Shown here: one piece after another, positions 1 through 5,548 of the stretch
Layout of the letters: every line of letters starts with the position of its first letter
How positions within the stretch are numbered: position 1 is the first letter of the stretch
Assembly: GCA_003978475.1 (NCBI GenBank)
Contig: QNZR01000121.1
Coordinates: 1 to 5,548 of the forward strand
DNA length: 5,548 bases
Reading direction: 5' to 3'
DNA from: Sulfurimonas sp.
Lineage (GTDB): Bacteria; Campylobacterota; Campylobacteria; Campylobacterales; Sulfurimonadaceae
Translations under genes and position numbers: made by a program
Notes under the pieces: generated by a model
Seen by the model: the letters and a program-made list of their open reading frames with translations, nothing else
What the model was told of the DNA's origin: nothing
Database searches by the model: none

Positions 1-148
1 ATGACCAACCAAACTTCTCTACAATACCTAACAACCTTTACCTATAAAAGCAAGTGAATTGCGATTTTTGATAACATAGAGATGAGCATCATGCGTATTT
101 AAAAATGTTGGGTGCCGATTTGTTGGCGTAAAGCTTCATTTTGGGTAT
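1..148. other. Left-edge stretch with no confident gene
   Basis: No reading frame of useful length is open here on either strand. A + strand frame runs from the first base to a TGA at about 55-57 (18 codons, starting with ATG). It could be a chance frame or the end of an upstream gene, and the window cannot decide. On the minus strand a 21-codon frame (99-164) enters this stretch from the small cysteine-rich gene and is described separately. I see no hairpin followed by a T-run that would be a convincing terminator for that gene. Confidence 0.5.
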
Positions 149-164
149 CTAGCGTTGAAAACAT
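99..164 (-). other. Short frame overlapping the 3' end of the cysteine-rich gene; possible displaced C-terminus
   Basis: The minus-strand frame from the ATG at 162-164 to the TAA at 99-101 encodes 21 residues, including LDTQNEALRQQIGTQHF, which is hydrophilic and protein-like. It is offset by -1 from the upstream gene. The two would join into one 83-residue product if a four-T run (minus strand, positions 158-161) had one more T. The piece EALRQQIGT resembles EQLRQQLNT (residues 21-29) of the upstream protein, and nine bases, CGCCAACAA, are identical at the two places. It may be a displaced C-terminus, a tiny separate ORF or chance. I see no good ribosome binding site for independent translation. 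Confidence 0.3.
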
Positions 165-352
165 TTTCTAGCATAGAGCATCCCTATGGTGGATCGCGTC
201 GCACGTTCGTAAGGTTCACTTGATGCCTTGATGCCGCCGCAACGGTACATCACACAGGTATTACATGTATTGAGTTGTTGGCGGAGTTGTTCTTTATGCC
301 ATGTAGAAGCTATTTGTGCCGTCTGAAGGCACTCTTTTTGAGAGCACGACAT
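149..352 (-). CDS. Small cysteine-rich protein of unknown function, likely FNR-controlled
   Basis: I do not recognise this 67-residue protein. It has six cysteines (C3, C8, C30, C33, C38, C64); C30-x2-C33-x4-C38 is the densest cluster and could bind a metal or an Fe-S cluster, but that is inference only. There is no signal peptide or membrane segment. The frame is open further upstream to a TTG at 422-424, but that start overlaps the FNR box and precedes the predicted transcript start. The ATG at 350-352 is preferred because AAAGG lies 6 nt upstream; the adjacent ATG at 353-355 would have only 3 nt. The gene lies 85 bp downstream of lapD on the same strand, with its own promoter. Support that it is a real gene comes mainly from the well-formed promoter and ribosome binding site, not from homology. 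The C-terminus may be altered by a frameshift near 158-161, because the -1 frame continues with plausible protein sequence. Confidence 0.55.
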   Translation of the reverse strand: MSCSQKECLQTAQIASTWHKEQLRQQLNTCNTCVMYRCGGIKASSEPYERATRSTIGMLYARKCFQR

Positions 353-358
353 CATAGA

Positions 359-363
359 CCTTT
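359..363 (-). promoter_or_regulatory. Ribosome binding site of the cysteine-rich gene
   Basis: AAAGG on the minus strand lies 6 nt before the ATG at 350-352 and only 3 nt before the preceding ATG (353-355). This spacing decides the start. The more upstream ATG at 368-370 has no purine-rich element before it. Confidence 0.5.
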
Positions 364-377
364 GTATCATGATATTT

Positions 378-400
378 ACAATATTATAAAATAATATTGT
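378..400. repeat. Perfect AT-rich inverted repeat over the -10 element
   Basis: Arms of 10 bp, ACAATATTAT (378-387) and its exact complement (391-400), flank a 3-bp centre. The repeat covers roughly -2 to -24 of the predicted promoter, including the whole TATAAT. It could be an operator for a repressor that excludes RNA polymerase. As RNA read through from lapD it would form a weak, A/U-only hairpin without a T-run, so a terminator role is unlikely. Part of the symmetry may simply follow from the AT-rich promoter. Confidence 0.5.
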
Positions 401-424
401 GAAATATGAGTTGATATATATCAA
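383..424 (-). promoter_or_regulatory. FNR-type class II promoter: box at 411-424, -10 TATAAT at 383-388
   Basis: The 14-bp palindrome TTGATATATATCAA at 411-424 matches the FNR consensus TTGAT-N4-ATCAA at all ten specified bases. A perfect TATAAT lies at 383-388 on the minus strand. If the box is centred at -41.5, the class II geometry known from E. coli FNR promoters, the -10 hexamer falls exactly at -12 to -7 and the transcript begins with A at 376, giving a 24-nt leader to the ATG at 350-352. There is no good -35 hexamer, as expected for an activator-dependent promoter. The sequence match and spacing are seen directly. Binding by an FNR/CRP-family protein under low oxygen is inferred, and Campylobacterota regulators of this family can prefer other half-sites. 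Confidence 0.6.
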
Positions 425-437
425 GGTATCAATGTTG

Positions 438-2363
438 TTACTCTAGTAATGTCTCTGCATAGGCGCCTTGAATGATGTGAATATCTACTTTATTCAGTGC
501 CGTTACCTCCTCTGGCGTCGTCACACCGGTAGCAATAAGGGTGATGCCCAGCGAATCTGCCATGATATGCAGTGCGTTCATGCTTGCCGTTGAGAGATCC
601 AGATAAAAGCTGACCTCTGCTTTAATGAATCGGGGACGAACCTCTTGCAGATAGCTGTAGTCATTAGAGGCTCCGGTAAATTCATTGAGTCCCACAGCGT
701 AACCATACTGCTCAAAGAGCCATTCAAAACTTTTGACGATTTCAAGATGTTGCATGACAAGGGCATCGGAAATCTCAAACGTGATGTTTACCGGAGGTTT
801 TTTGGCATAACGCTGCAGTAGTTTTTGTGTCACCTCATAGGCTTTTGAAGATTTGAGAAAATCACTTGAAAGACGAATGCAATAGTGGCTTTCATGCTGC
901 TCCCGGGGCGGATTTTGAAACAGCTTTTCTAAAATATACATGTAAATGTTTTGAATCAGTCCCAGGCTGATTGCCGGAGCAATAAAACTTCCGTAAGAGT
1001 AGTGCTGCTGTTTTGTGGTAATACCGAAGCTCAAAACATGATGAACCGTCCGGTTGGAAAGCGTGGTGACGACCGGCCAAAACTTCAATGTGAAACTATC
1101 GGACGATAGGGCATCTTCAATAATGCGGCGCCATGGCTCTTTTCCCAGAGCACTTTTGTCATCATCTGCGGCGTACATGTAAATGCCGCCTTCTTTTAAT
1201 GTTTTTGCCTGGGTTAGGGCGTAGTCGGATCGGGCAAGCAGCTCATGAACACTCTGTTTGGTGTCATAGGCATAAATGCCGATACTAAGATAGCATGAGG
1301 CGGCATCAAGCTCAAAACTCTGTCGCAACTGTACCGTGACATTTCGGTTGAGAGTATTGGCAATTTTCAGGGCATTGTCGCGGTCACAGTTGGGCAAGAT
1401 CATGGCAAATTCCGTTCCGCTGGTACGTGCCACCATAGCATCATGAATGGTTTGCAGGGCTTGCTGCAGCAATGACCCCAGACGGTAGAAGAAACTATCT
1501 GCTTTTTGATGGCCGAGCTGCTGGTTGATGCGCTGGGCATCATGCAGGGTAATAAAAAGTGTACTGCCTCCAAAATGGTCACTTTCCGGACGTAGGAGTG
1601 TGGGCAGTTTCAGCATAAGGTAGCGACGGTTATAAAGCTGGGTTACCGGATCACGATAGAGCAGCTCCTGATTTTTCTTAAGCGCTTCATTGCCCCGGTC
1701 AAAAATGGTTTTGACTTTGGTAACCATGGTATTCATGGTACTGACCACCTCTCGAAACTCTACAATGGAGGGGAGCTCATCTTGAATAATAAAATGGTTT
1801 TTGCCTACCGCTTCTGCTTGTTCTTGTACTTTTTTCAGGGGGCGTAAAAACAGATGCAGTGCCATACTTAAAATCAATAGTGCCATGGCGGTGATCACGC
1901 TGAACCACAGAAGCAGCTCGGTAAAAATATCATAGAGTTGCGTATAGGCATGAATGTTGTCGCTTTGCACAAAGAGCATACCGATGGGCGACCATCCCGA
2001 AGAGACCTGCGCAGTGGCTACGGGAGTATGAATGGGGACGGAATCAATAAACCATTGGGGAACATCCGAGCTTTTGTTTTCGGCATGCCGCTCATAGATG
2101 ACGGTACCGTTCTGATCAACAAGTGCGATCTTTTGGTAATGTCCACTGTCAAAATTGGCATTAATCATGGCACTCATCATGCTGGAGTCTCCCATGGCGG
2201 TGCCGAGAGTCAGACTGAGAGATGCTGCCGTGTTTTTGGCATCATTATAGAGTTGTTCCTGCATCTGCTCGTTGGCAGTTTTAAAGTTGAGTCCTAAAAC
2301 GGTCATGAGAGTAATGACCATAAACAGTGAAGTTAACAGTGCCATCTGTCGAAAGAGCGTCAT
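438..2363 (-). CDS. lapD: LapD-type inner-membrane c-di-GMP receptor (degenerate GGDEF-EAL)
   Basis: This 641-residue protein has the full LapD architecture and length. A first membrane segment lies at about 6-26. A periplasmic LapD/MoxY-type sensor domain (about 27-147) follows, with a GW motif whose W124 matches the tryptophan LapD inserts into LapG. A second membrane segment lies at about 148-173, followed by a HAMP region (about 174-221) and a signalling helix. The GGDEF domain starts near DPVTQLYNRR (238-247), but its active-site motif is SGTEF (315-319). The EAL domain (about 410-641) has HVL (442-444) in place of EAL and NEF (560-562) where DDF is usual; it keeps E530 and QG (632-633). 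It should therefore bind c-di-GMP without making or cutting it. In the Pseudomonas fluorescens system the bound form sequesters LapG and keeps the adhesin at the surface. The start overlaps the lapG stop (ATGA), with AAGGA 8 nt upstream, so translation is probably coupled. The SGTEF and HVL changes argue against an active cyclase or phosphodiesterase. Confidence 0.9.
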   Translation of the reverse strand: MTLFRQMALLTSLFMVITLMTVLGLNFKTANEQMQEQLYNDAKNTAASLSLTLGTAMGDSSMMSAMINANFDSGHYQKIALVDQNGTVIYERHAENKSSDVPQWFIDSVPIHTPVATAQVSSGWSPIGMLFVQSDNIHAYTQLYDIFTELLLWFSVITAMALLILSMALHLFLRPLKKVQEQAEAVGKNHFIIQDELPSIVEFREVVSTMNTMVTKVKTIFDRGNEALKKNQELLYRDPVTQLYNRRYLMLKLPTLLRPESDHFGGSTLFITLHDAQRINQQLGHQKADSFFYRLGSLLQQALQTIHDAMVARTSGTEFAMILPNCDRDNALKIANTLNRNVTVQLRQSFELDAASCYLSIGIYAYDTKQSVHELLARSDYALTQAKTLKEGGIYMYAADDDKSALGKEPWRRIIEDALSSDSFTLKFWPVVTTLSNRTVHHVLSFGITTKQQHYSYGSFIAPAISLGLIQNIYMYILEKLFQNPPREQHESHYCIRLSSDFLKSSKAYEVTQKLLQRYAKKPPVNITFEISDALVMQHLEIVKSFEWLFEQYGYAVGLNEFTGASNDYSYLQEVRPRFIKAEVSFYLDLSTASMNALHIMADSLGITLIATGVTTPEEVTALNKVDIHIIQGAYAETLLE

Positions 2364-2992
2364 AACTTATTCCTTTTGATGTTTTGTAAAAGCATATCCC
2401 ATTTTTTGTGTGTTTTGGTATGGGTAATACTTTTTCCGTGTTCTCCTTGTTGTTGTGCCAGATAGAGGGCGTCGGCATTAAAATTGTAGATCGGTATGAG
2501 ATCATGACGCTTATTGGCAGGAAAAATTTTTAAATTATAGTTATCTAAAACTAATGGAATGGCGGTGGGGGTTTTAAAATAGGTCAATACCATATGTGCC
2601 TGACGAAATTTTAGGGATTTAACATAGGTGAAGTAGAGTTTTTGCGTATCCACTCCAAGATATTTGAGGGCAAAATATTTGGCAATTACATAATCTTCAC
2701 AATCACCCCGGTCACGTCCCAAAAATTCCAAAGGAGTGGCCCAGTAGTCGGATTGGGCATAATTTTTCATATCGGAAAGATAGGGGGTGTTGTTGTAAAA
2801 ATCATTGACCCCCTCAAGTTTTTCATGCTCACTTTTATGGCGCAGGGCTTCTAGTGTCGCATTGAGCGCGACAAAGCGGTTTTTGGCAAAGACATCGTAT
2901 TTGGCCTCAATACGCGTAATGATCCGGCTGCTCACATAAGGTTGTGCCACAAGCAGCGTTGCAGCAACAAGAGATAAACCAAATATGCGCAT
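2360..2992 (-). CDS. lapG: LapG-type periplasmic cysteine protease (BTLCP family)
   Basis: This 210-residue bacterial transglutaminase-like cysteine protease begins with a short signal peptide (about 1-16), which directs it to the periplasm. The family signature RDRGDCEDY (93-101) carries the catalytic C98, flanked by D97 and E99, which correspond to the calcium-binding acidic residues of LapG. The other triad members are H133 (in QAHMVL) and D150 (in VLDN). In known systems LapG cleaves the N-terminal region of a LapA-type adhesin and releases it from the surface when LapD lets go. All expected catalytic residues are present. The ATG has a GAGGGG element upstream and starts 25 bp after the chemoreceptor stop; the gene then overlaps lapD by 4 bp. 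No substrate adhesin is in the window, so the target is unknown. Confidence 0.9.
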   Translation of the reverse strand: MRIFGLSLVAATLLVAQPYVSSRIITRIEAKYDVFAKNRFVALNATLEALRHKSEHEKLEGVNDFYNNTPYLSDMKNYAQSDYWATPLEFLGRDRGDCEDYVIAKYFALKYLGVDTQKLYFTYVKSLKFRQAHMVLTYFKTPTAIPLVLDNYNLKIFPANKRHDLIPIYNFNADALYLAQQQGEHGKSITHTKTHKKWDMLLQNIKRNKL

Positions 2993-3017
2993 CTGCCCCT
3001 CAATTTACATGTAATTG

Positions 3018-4115
3018 TTACGTATCTTTCTCATGAAGAATTTTATCTAAGATCAAGAAGACCTGAGTGCTTCCTTGTTCCATCTCTTCAAAAGCACTTT
3101 TGAGTTTATGAAACTCCAGTGGCGTGCGTACCATCTCATCGAAGACTTTATGGGTTCCGTTGTGAACAATCTCATGAGGACGTTCCAGACTTTTGTAGCT
3201 GGGTGTCTTGCTGAAACTGGCAAACCCTTCCCCTTCATAATACCATTTGCCCAGACGGCAGTTATGGTGTGAGACAAACTTGAACTGCTCTTTTTGGGTG
3301 ATGGCACTATAATAGGTGTTGATTTTCCATAACACATGATCGAGCTTTGCTAAAGACATAAAGACACGATCGGCAACACGACCGATATGATCAAACGTCT
3401 GTTTTAAATCGATGGTACAGTGTTGTAAACCGTCATTAAACTCGCCAATCATAGCGGTGGCACTGCTAATACCGTGTTGTATATGACCGAACTGATCGCC
3501 AATGCTCATGACGTCCTGTTTCATGGTTTGCAAAGAGACATTGATCTCGGCAACGGCTTTGTCGGTTTTTTCAGCCAGTTTACGAACTTCATCGGCAACG
3601 ACGGCAAACCCGCGACCGTGTTCACCGGCACGTGCGGCCTCAATGGCGGCGTTGAGCGCCAGTAAATTGGTTTGATCGGAAATGTCTTTAATGAGGGTTA
3701 AGATGTTTCCGACCTCTTCGGCACGATCAGAAAGTCCGCTTACCGTGTGCGTAGATTCTTCAGAAGAGAGATTCAGTGCATCTAAAGCGCCGGAGATGTT
3801 TTGTGACTGTTCCCCAAGCGTTTCAATTCTTTGCAGCATCTGCACAGAGGTTTCCAGATTCTCTTTAGAGGAGCTCACCGAGGCATTCATATTGCCCTGA
3901 ATGTCAATAATATTGTTTTTGAGATTCTCGTTTTGATACTGCATTAGTGTCAAAAAAGAGTCACAAGAGGATATGTCTTTAACATTAAGCTGCTGTTCCA
4001 ACTCCTCTATGCGTTGTTGCAAGGCGGTGTTTTCCTGAAGCAAACGGCTGTTTTCTTCCTGTAAACTGCTAGTTTCCTCGTGTCGCTCATCTCTTTGAGA
4101 AAAAAAACCCATCAT
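3018..4115 (-). CDS. Soluble methyl-accepting chemotaxis protein with C-terminal CZB zinc-binding domain (TlpD-like)
   Basis: This 365-residue chemoreceptor has no membrane segment and no HAMP domain. Residues about 10-45 form a Glu/Leu/Gln-rich coiled coil. The conserved signalling hairpin tip, which contacts CheA and CheW, lies at about 144-182 (DQTNLLALNAAIEAARAGEH, then GRGFAVVADEVRKLAE). The C-terminal CZB domain (about 255-330) shows LDH (H260), HHNCRLGKWYYEG (C286) and PHEIVH (H314, H318). Three His and one Cys in this order, with the last two His four apart, match the zinc site of CZB proteins such as DgcZ and Helicobacter TlpD. TlpD and other CZB receptors are implicated in sensing zinc, oxidants or hypochlorous acid through the Cys-Zn site. 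It is first in a cluster with lapG and lapD. The start is uncertain by one codon: AAGGA is 3 nt before the first ATG and 6 nt before the second (4110-4112), which may be the true start. No CheR/CheB tether pentapeptide ends the protein. Confidence 0.9.
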   Translation of the reverse strand: MMGFFSQRDERHEETSSLQEENSRLLQENTALQQRIEELEQQLNVKDISSCDSFLTLMQYQNENLKNNIIDIQGNMNASVSSSKENLETSVQMLQRIETLGEQSQNISGALDALNLSSEESTHTVSGLSDRAEEVGNILTLIKDISDQTNLLALNAAIEAARAGEHGRGFAVVADEVRKLAEKTDKAVAEINVSLQTMKQDVMSIGDQFGHIQHGISSATAMIGEFNDGLQHCTIDLKQTFDHIGRVADRVFMSLAKLDHVLWKINTYYSAITQKEQFKFVSHHNCRLGKWYYEGEGFASFSKTPSYKSLERPHEIVHNGTHKVFDEMVRTPLEFHKLKSAFEEMEQGSTQVFLILDKILHEKDT

Positions 4116-4118
4116 CTT

Positions 4119-4123
4119 TCCTT
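4119..4123 (-). promoter_or_regulatory. Ribosome binding site of the chemoreceptor gene
   Basis: AAGGA on the minus strand precedes two consecutive ATG codons. Its spacing of 3 nt to the ATG at 4113-4115 is short, while 6 nt to the ATG at 4110-4112 is normal. This favours the second codon and a 364-residue product. Confidence 0.5.
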
Positions 4124-4146
4124 AATGAAATTAAATAATAGGTGTG

Positions 4147-4152
4147 AGTATA
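4147..4152 (-). promoter_or_regulatory. Candidate -10 element for the chemoreceptor-lapG-lapD cluster
   Basis: TATACT on the minus strand lies in the 73-bp AT-rich gap between rsfS and the chemoreceptor gene, about 32 bp before the start. It has T/A-rich sequence upstream and no proper -35 hexamer, which is common for the main sigma factor in Campylobacterota. I found no match to a FliA (sigma-28) or sigma-54 flagellar promoter. The cluster could also be read through from nadD-rsfS, as there is no clear terminator between them. Confidence 0.3.
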
Positions 4153-4188
4153 TAATATTTTTGACAATACTTTACTTAAATAGTATGT

Positions 4189-4518
4189 TTAATTGTTATT
4201 TGATGATGTCATTAAGCTGTTAAGAAAGCTCTCCATGTCGTATTTAATTCGATATTCAGGTGTCATAATGTGAATGAGAATATCTCCCAAATCAATAACA
4301 ATCCACTCATCGCTGACCTCTACGCCTAAAAACTGCTCATGAGGTTTCAGCTCTTTTTTAAGATGATCGAGCAGGGCTTCGGTATGACGAACGCCCAGTG
4401 ATGAGGCAATAATGACCTCATCAACAAAATAGTCCTGACGACTCAGATCGAAAGCTTCAATGGACTCGGCTTTGTGGGTGTCTAATATTTGAGAAATTTT
4501 CTCAACTCGGTTTTTCAT
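4189..4518 (-). CDS. rsfS: Ribosomal silencing factor RsfS (YbeB/Iojap family)
   Basis: This 109-residue protein is the normal length for the family. RsfS binds ribosomal protein uL14 on the 50S subunit and blocks joining to 30S when nutrients run low. Family features are FVDEVIIASS (31-40) and the signature WIVIDLGDILIHIMTPEYR (72-90), followed by YDMESFL. The start at 4516-4518 is supported by AAGGA about 5-6 nt upstream and by the family N-terminus; a longer in-frame extension would lie inside nadD. It overlaps the nadD 3' end by 17 bp, so the two genes are co-transcribed and probably translationally coupled. The nadD-rsfS pairing is widespread in bacteria. Confidence 0.93.
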   Translation of the reverse strand: MKNRVEKISQILDTHKAESIEAFDLSRQDYFVDEVIIASSLGVRHTEALLDHLKKELKPHEQFLGVEVSDEWIVIDLGDILIHIMTPEYRIKYDMESFLNSLMTSSNNN

Positions 4519-5056
4519 TGGTATCCTTATAATATGAAGTGATGGCATGACGCACCTGCTCTGGAATCCATGCCGGGTTCGTATTGGCTCGTAATGCTGT
4601 TGAGCTGATGGGAACATCAACATGTAAATCCATATAGTGTGGCGGTATTGTAACATGATCGCGATGCGCTACGACAAACGTGACGTTCTTTTCCAACTCT
4701 GCGTAGCGATGCCACTGCGGCAATGTGGCAAGATTGTCAGCACCGATAATAACAAAGAGACGACACGGTGCGTGATGTTGCTGAAAATATTCTACCGTTT
4801 CAATCGTCGCAACCGCACGTTGCTGTACGACTTCTACAGGACTGACCTCGACATTGGCATAGTCTCGAAAGATGTCACGTAACCACTGTAGGCGTAACGA
4901 CGCCGGTGCCGTGCTCGAGGTTTTAAAGGGGTTCAAATAGGCAGGAACAATCATCAGTTTATCGAGACGAAGGTGCTGAAGTGCCGCGTTGACCACCGCG
5001 ACATGTCCGTTATGGGGCGGATCGAAACTCCCGCCAAAAAGTGCAATAGATTTCAT
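4502..5056 (-). CDS. nadD: Nicotinate-nucleotide adenylyltransferase
   Basis: This 184-residue cytosolic enzyme of NAD biosynthesis joins nicotinate mononucleotide and ATP to give deamido-NAD and pyrophosphate. It shows the nucleotidyltransferase motifs in order: GGSFDPPHNGH (8-18, including the HxGH nucleotide-binding signature), NPFK (42-45), IIGADN (103-108) and ISSTALR (150-156). The start is set by the family N-terminus MKSIALFGGSFDPPH. The nearest purine-rich element (AGGG) is about 11 nt upstream, further than usual. The gene is divergent from gap, the arrangement known in Campylobacter jejuni, and is followed by rsfS with overlap. Confidence 0.96.
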   Translation of the reverse strand: MKSIALFGGSFDPPHNGHVAVVNAALQHLRLDKLMIVPAYLNPFKTSSTAPASLRLQWLRDIFRDYANVEVSPVEVVQQRAVATIETVEYFQQHHAPCRLFVIIGADNLATLPQWHRYAELEKNVTFVVAHRDHVTIPPHYMDLHVDVPISSTALRANTNPAWIPEQVRHAITSYYKDTNEKPS

Positions 5057-5071
5057 AGGTTTTTAATCCCT

Positions 5072-5077
5072 ATTATA
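5072..5077 (-). promoter_or_regulatory. Candidate -10 element of nadD
   Basis: A perfect TATAAT on the minus strand lies 15 bp before the nadD ATG. The usual spacing would put the transcript start near 5065, leaving a leader of only about 9 nt. The -35 position (TGGTGA, 5095-5100) matches the consensus poorly. The 74-bp interval also has to hold the gap promoter. On the + strand TTGATA at 5086-5091 resembles a -35 box, but no well-spaced -10 follows it. Confidence 0.4.
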
Positions 5078-5118
5078 GCTAACTTTTGATAACATCACCA
5101 TATTTATTTTAAACTTTC

Positions 5119-5123
5119 AGGAA
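5119..5123 (+). promoter_or_regulatory. Ribosome binding site of gap
   Basis: AGGAA lies 7 nt before the ATG at 5131-5133, a normal spacing that confirms the start. Confidence 0.6.
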
Positions 5124-5130
5124 TGTAAGC

Positions 5131-5548
5131 ATGGCATTAAAAATTGCAATTAATGGTTTTGGACGTATTGGACGGTGCGTAGCACGTATTGTAGCAGATC
5201 GCGATGATGTAGAACTGGTGGCGATTAACGATACCGCGACGACAGAGATGATGGTGTACCTTCTTCAAAACGACTCCGTTCACGGTACCTTTGCTCATGA
5301 TATTGAGGTCATTGATGCCGAGCATTTGCGTATTGCCGGAAAATCAGTACGTATTTTTTGTGATCGTGACCCGAAAAATCTGGATTTTGCCGCCGAAGGA
5401 GCGACGATGGTTCTGGAGTGTACCGGGGCAATCCTGACCCGGGAAAAAGCACAGGCTCACTTGGATAACGGTATGGAAAAAGTACTCTTTTCCGCTCCGG
5501 CAAAAGATGATACTCCTACGTTTGTCATGGGGGTTAACGAGTCGGAAT
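5131..5548 (+). CDS. gap: Glyceraldehyde-3-phosphate dehydrogenase, type I (5' part, cut by window end)
   Basis: The first 139 residues of a protein that usually has about 330 are present. The enzyme interconverts glyceraldehyde 3-phosphate and 1,3-bisphosphoglycerate with NAD(P) in glycolysis and gluconeogenesis. The Rossmann dinucleotide-binding motif GFGRIGR is at 9-15 and AIND with D34 is at 31-34; an acidic residue here usually favours NAD over NADP. YLLQNDSVHGTF (43-54), ECTG (96-99) and SAPAKDD (121-127) are all characteristic. The catalytic Cys (about residue 150) lies beyond the window. In Campylobacterota gap is normally followed by pgk and tpiA, which would lie to the right. Confidence 0.96.
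   Translation, partial: MALKIAINGFGRIGRCVARIVADRDDVELVAINDTATTEMMVYLLQNDSVHGTFAHDIEVIDAEHLRIAGKSVRIFCDRDPKNLDFAAEGATMVLECTGAILTREKAQAHLDNGMEKVLFSAPAKDDTPTFVMGVNESE

Noticed and set aside
1..57. 18-codon + strand frame beginning with ATG at the first base
   Set aside because: It is too short to judge, it touches the window edge, and its codons show no recognisable protein.
66..77. 12-base match (TTTTGATAACAT) shared with 5084-5095 near gap
   Set aside because: About one 12-base match is expected by chance in a window of this size, and the flanking promoter-like elements do not align.
99..140. Possible terminator after the cysteine-rich gene (GGC/GCC pairing, then TTTTT on the minus strand)
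   Set aside because: The stem has only about three pairs around an eight-base loop and is too weak to call.
1938..2297. Open + strand frame of 119 codons
   Set aside because: It lies wholly antisense to lapD, which has clear domains, and its product has no recognisable features.
4161..4188. + strand TTGACA followed by TATGTT after 16 bp, pointing antisense into rsfS
   Set aside because: It is a weak -10 in AT-rich DNA with no gene in that direction. An antisense RNA is possible but unsupported.
4519..4656. In-frame N-terminal extension of rsfS giving a 155-residue protein
   Set aside because: The extension lies inside nadD in another frame. The 109-residue form starting at 4518 has a good ribosome binding site and the family's normal length.
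5086..5099. TTGATAACATCACC upstream of gap as a second FNR box
   Set aside because: The left half-site matches, but the right half is out of register and has only weak similarity to ATCAA.

Overview
The window looks like a chromosomal segment from a free-living member of Campylobacterota (Epsilonproteobacteria). The main evidence is the gene order: gap is transcribed divergently from nadD-rsfS, as in Campylobacter jejuni and relatives. The chemoreceptor is also of the soluble, zinc-binding TlpD type known from Helicobacter. The moderate base composition suggests a Sulfurimonas/Sulfuricurvum-like organism rather than a low-GC Campylobacter, but that narrower placement is a guess. There is no sign of mobile elements, CRISPR or phage genes.

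Layout from right to left. At the right edge, on the + strand, is the 5' part of gap (type I glyceraldehyde-3-phosphate dehydrogenase), cut by the window end. A 74-bp divergent intergenic region separates it from a minus-strand run: nadD (NAD biosynthesis) and rsfS (ribosomal silencing factor), which overlap by 17 bp. After a 73-bp gap with a weak candidate promoter comes a tight three-gene cluster: a soluble chemoreceptor with a C-terminal CZB zinc-binding domain, a LapG-type periplasmic cysteine protease (24-25 bp further on), and a LapD-type transmembrane c-di-GMP receptor that overlaps lapG by 4 bp (ATGA).

LapD and LapG are a known pair. When c-di-GMP is high, LapD holds LapG at the inner membrane. 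When it falls, LapG is released and cuts a large surface adhesin, detaching the cell. The order here suggests that a chemosensory input (zinc or oxidant sensing by the CZB receptor) and adhesin control are expressed together. The adhesin and its type I secretion system are not in this window.

The left end holds the least familiar material. A perfect FNR-type palindrome (TTGAT-ATAT-ATCAA, 411-424) sits at the class II position relative to a perfect TATAAT, and drives a minus-strand gene for a small six-cysteine protein of unknown function (149-352). A second perfect palindrome (378-400) covers the -10 element. The gene's 3' end may be frameshifted, because the adjacent reading frame continues with protein-like sequence. 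The first ~100 bases contain nothing that can be called confidently.
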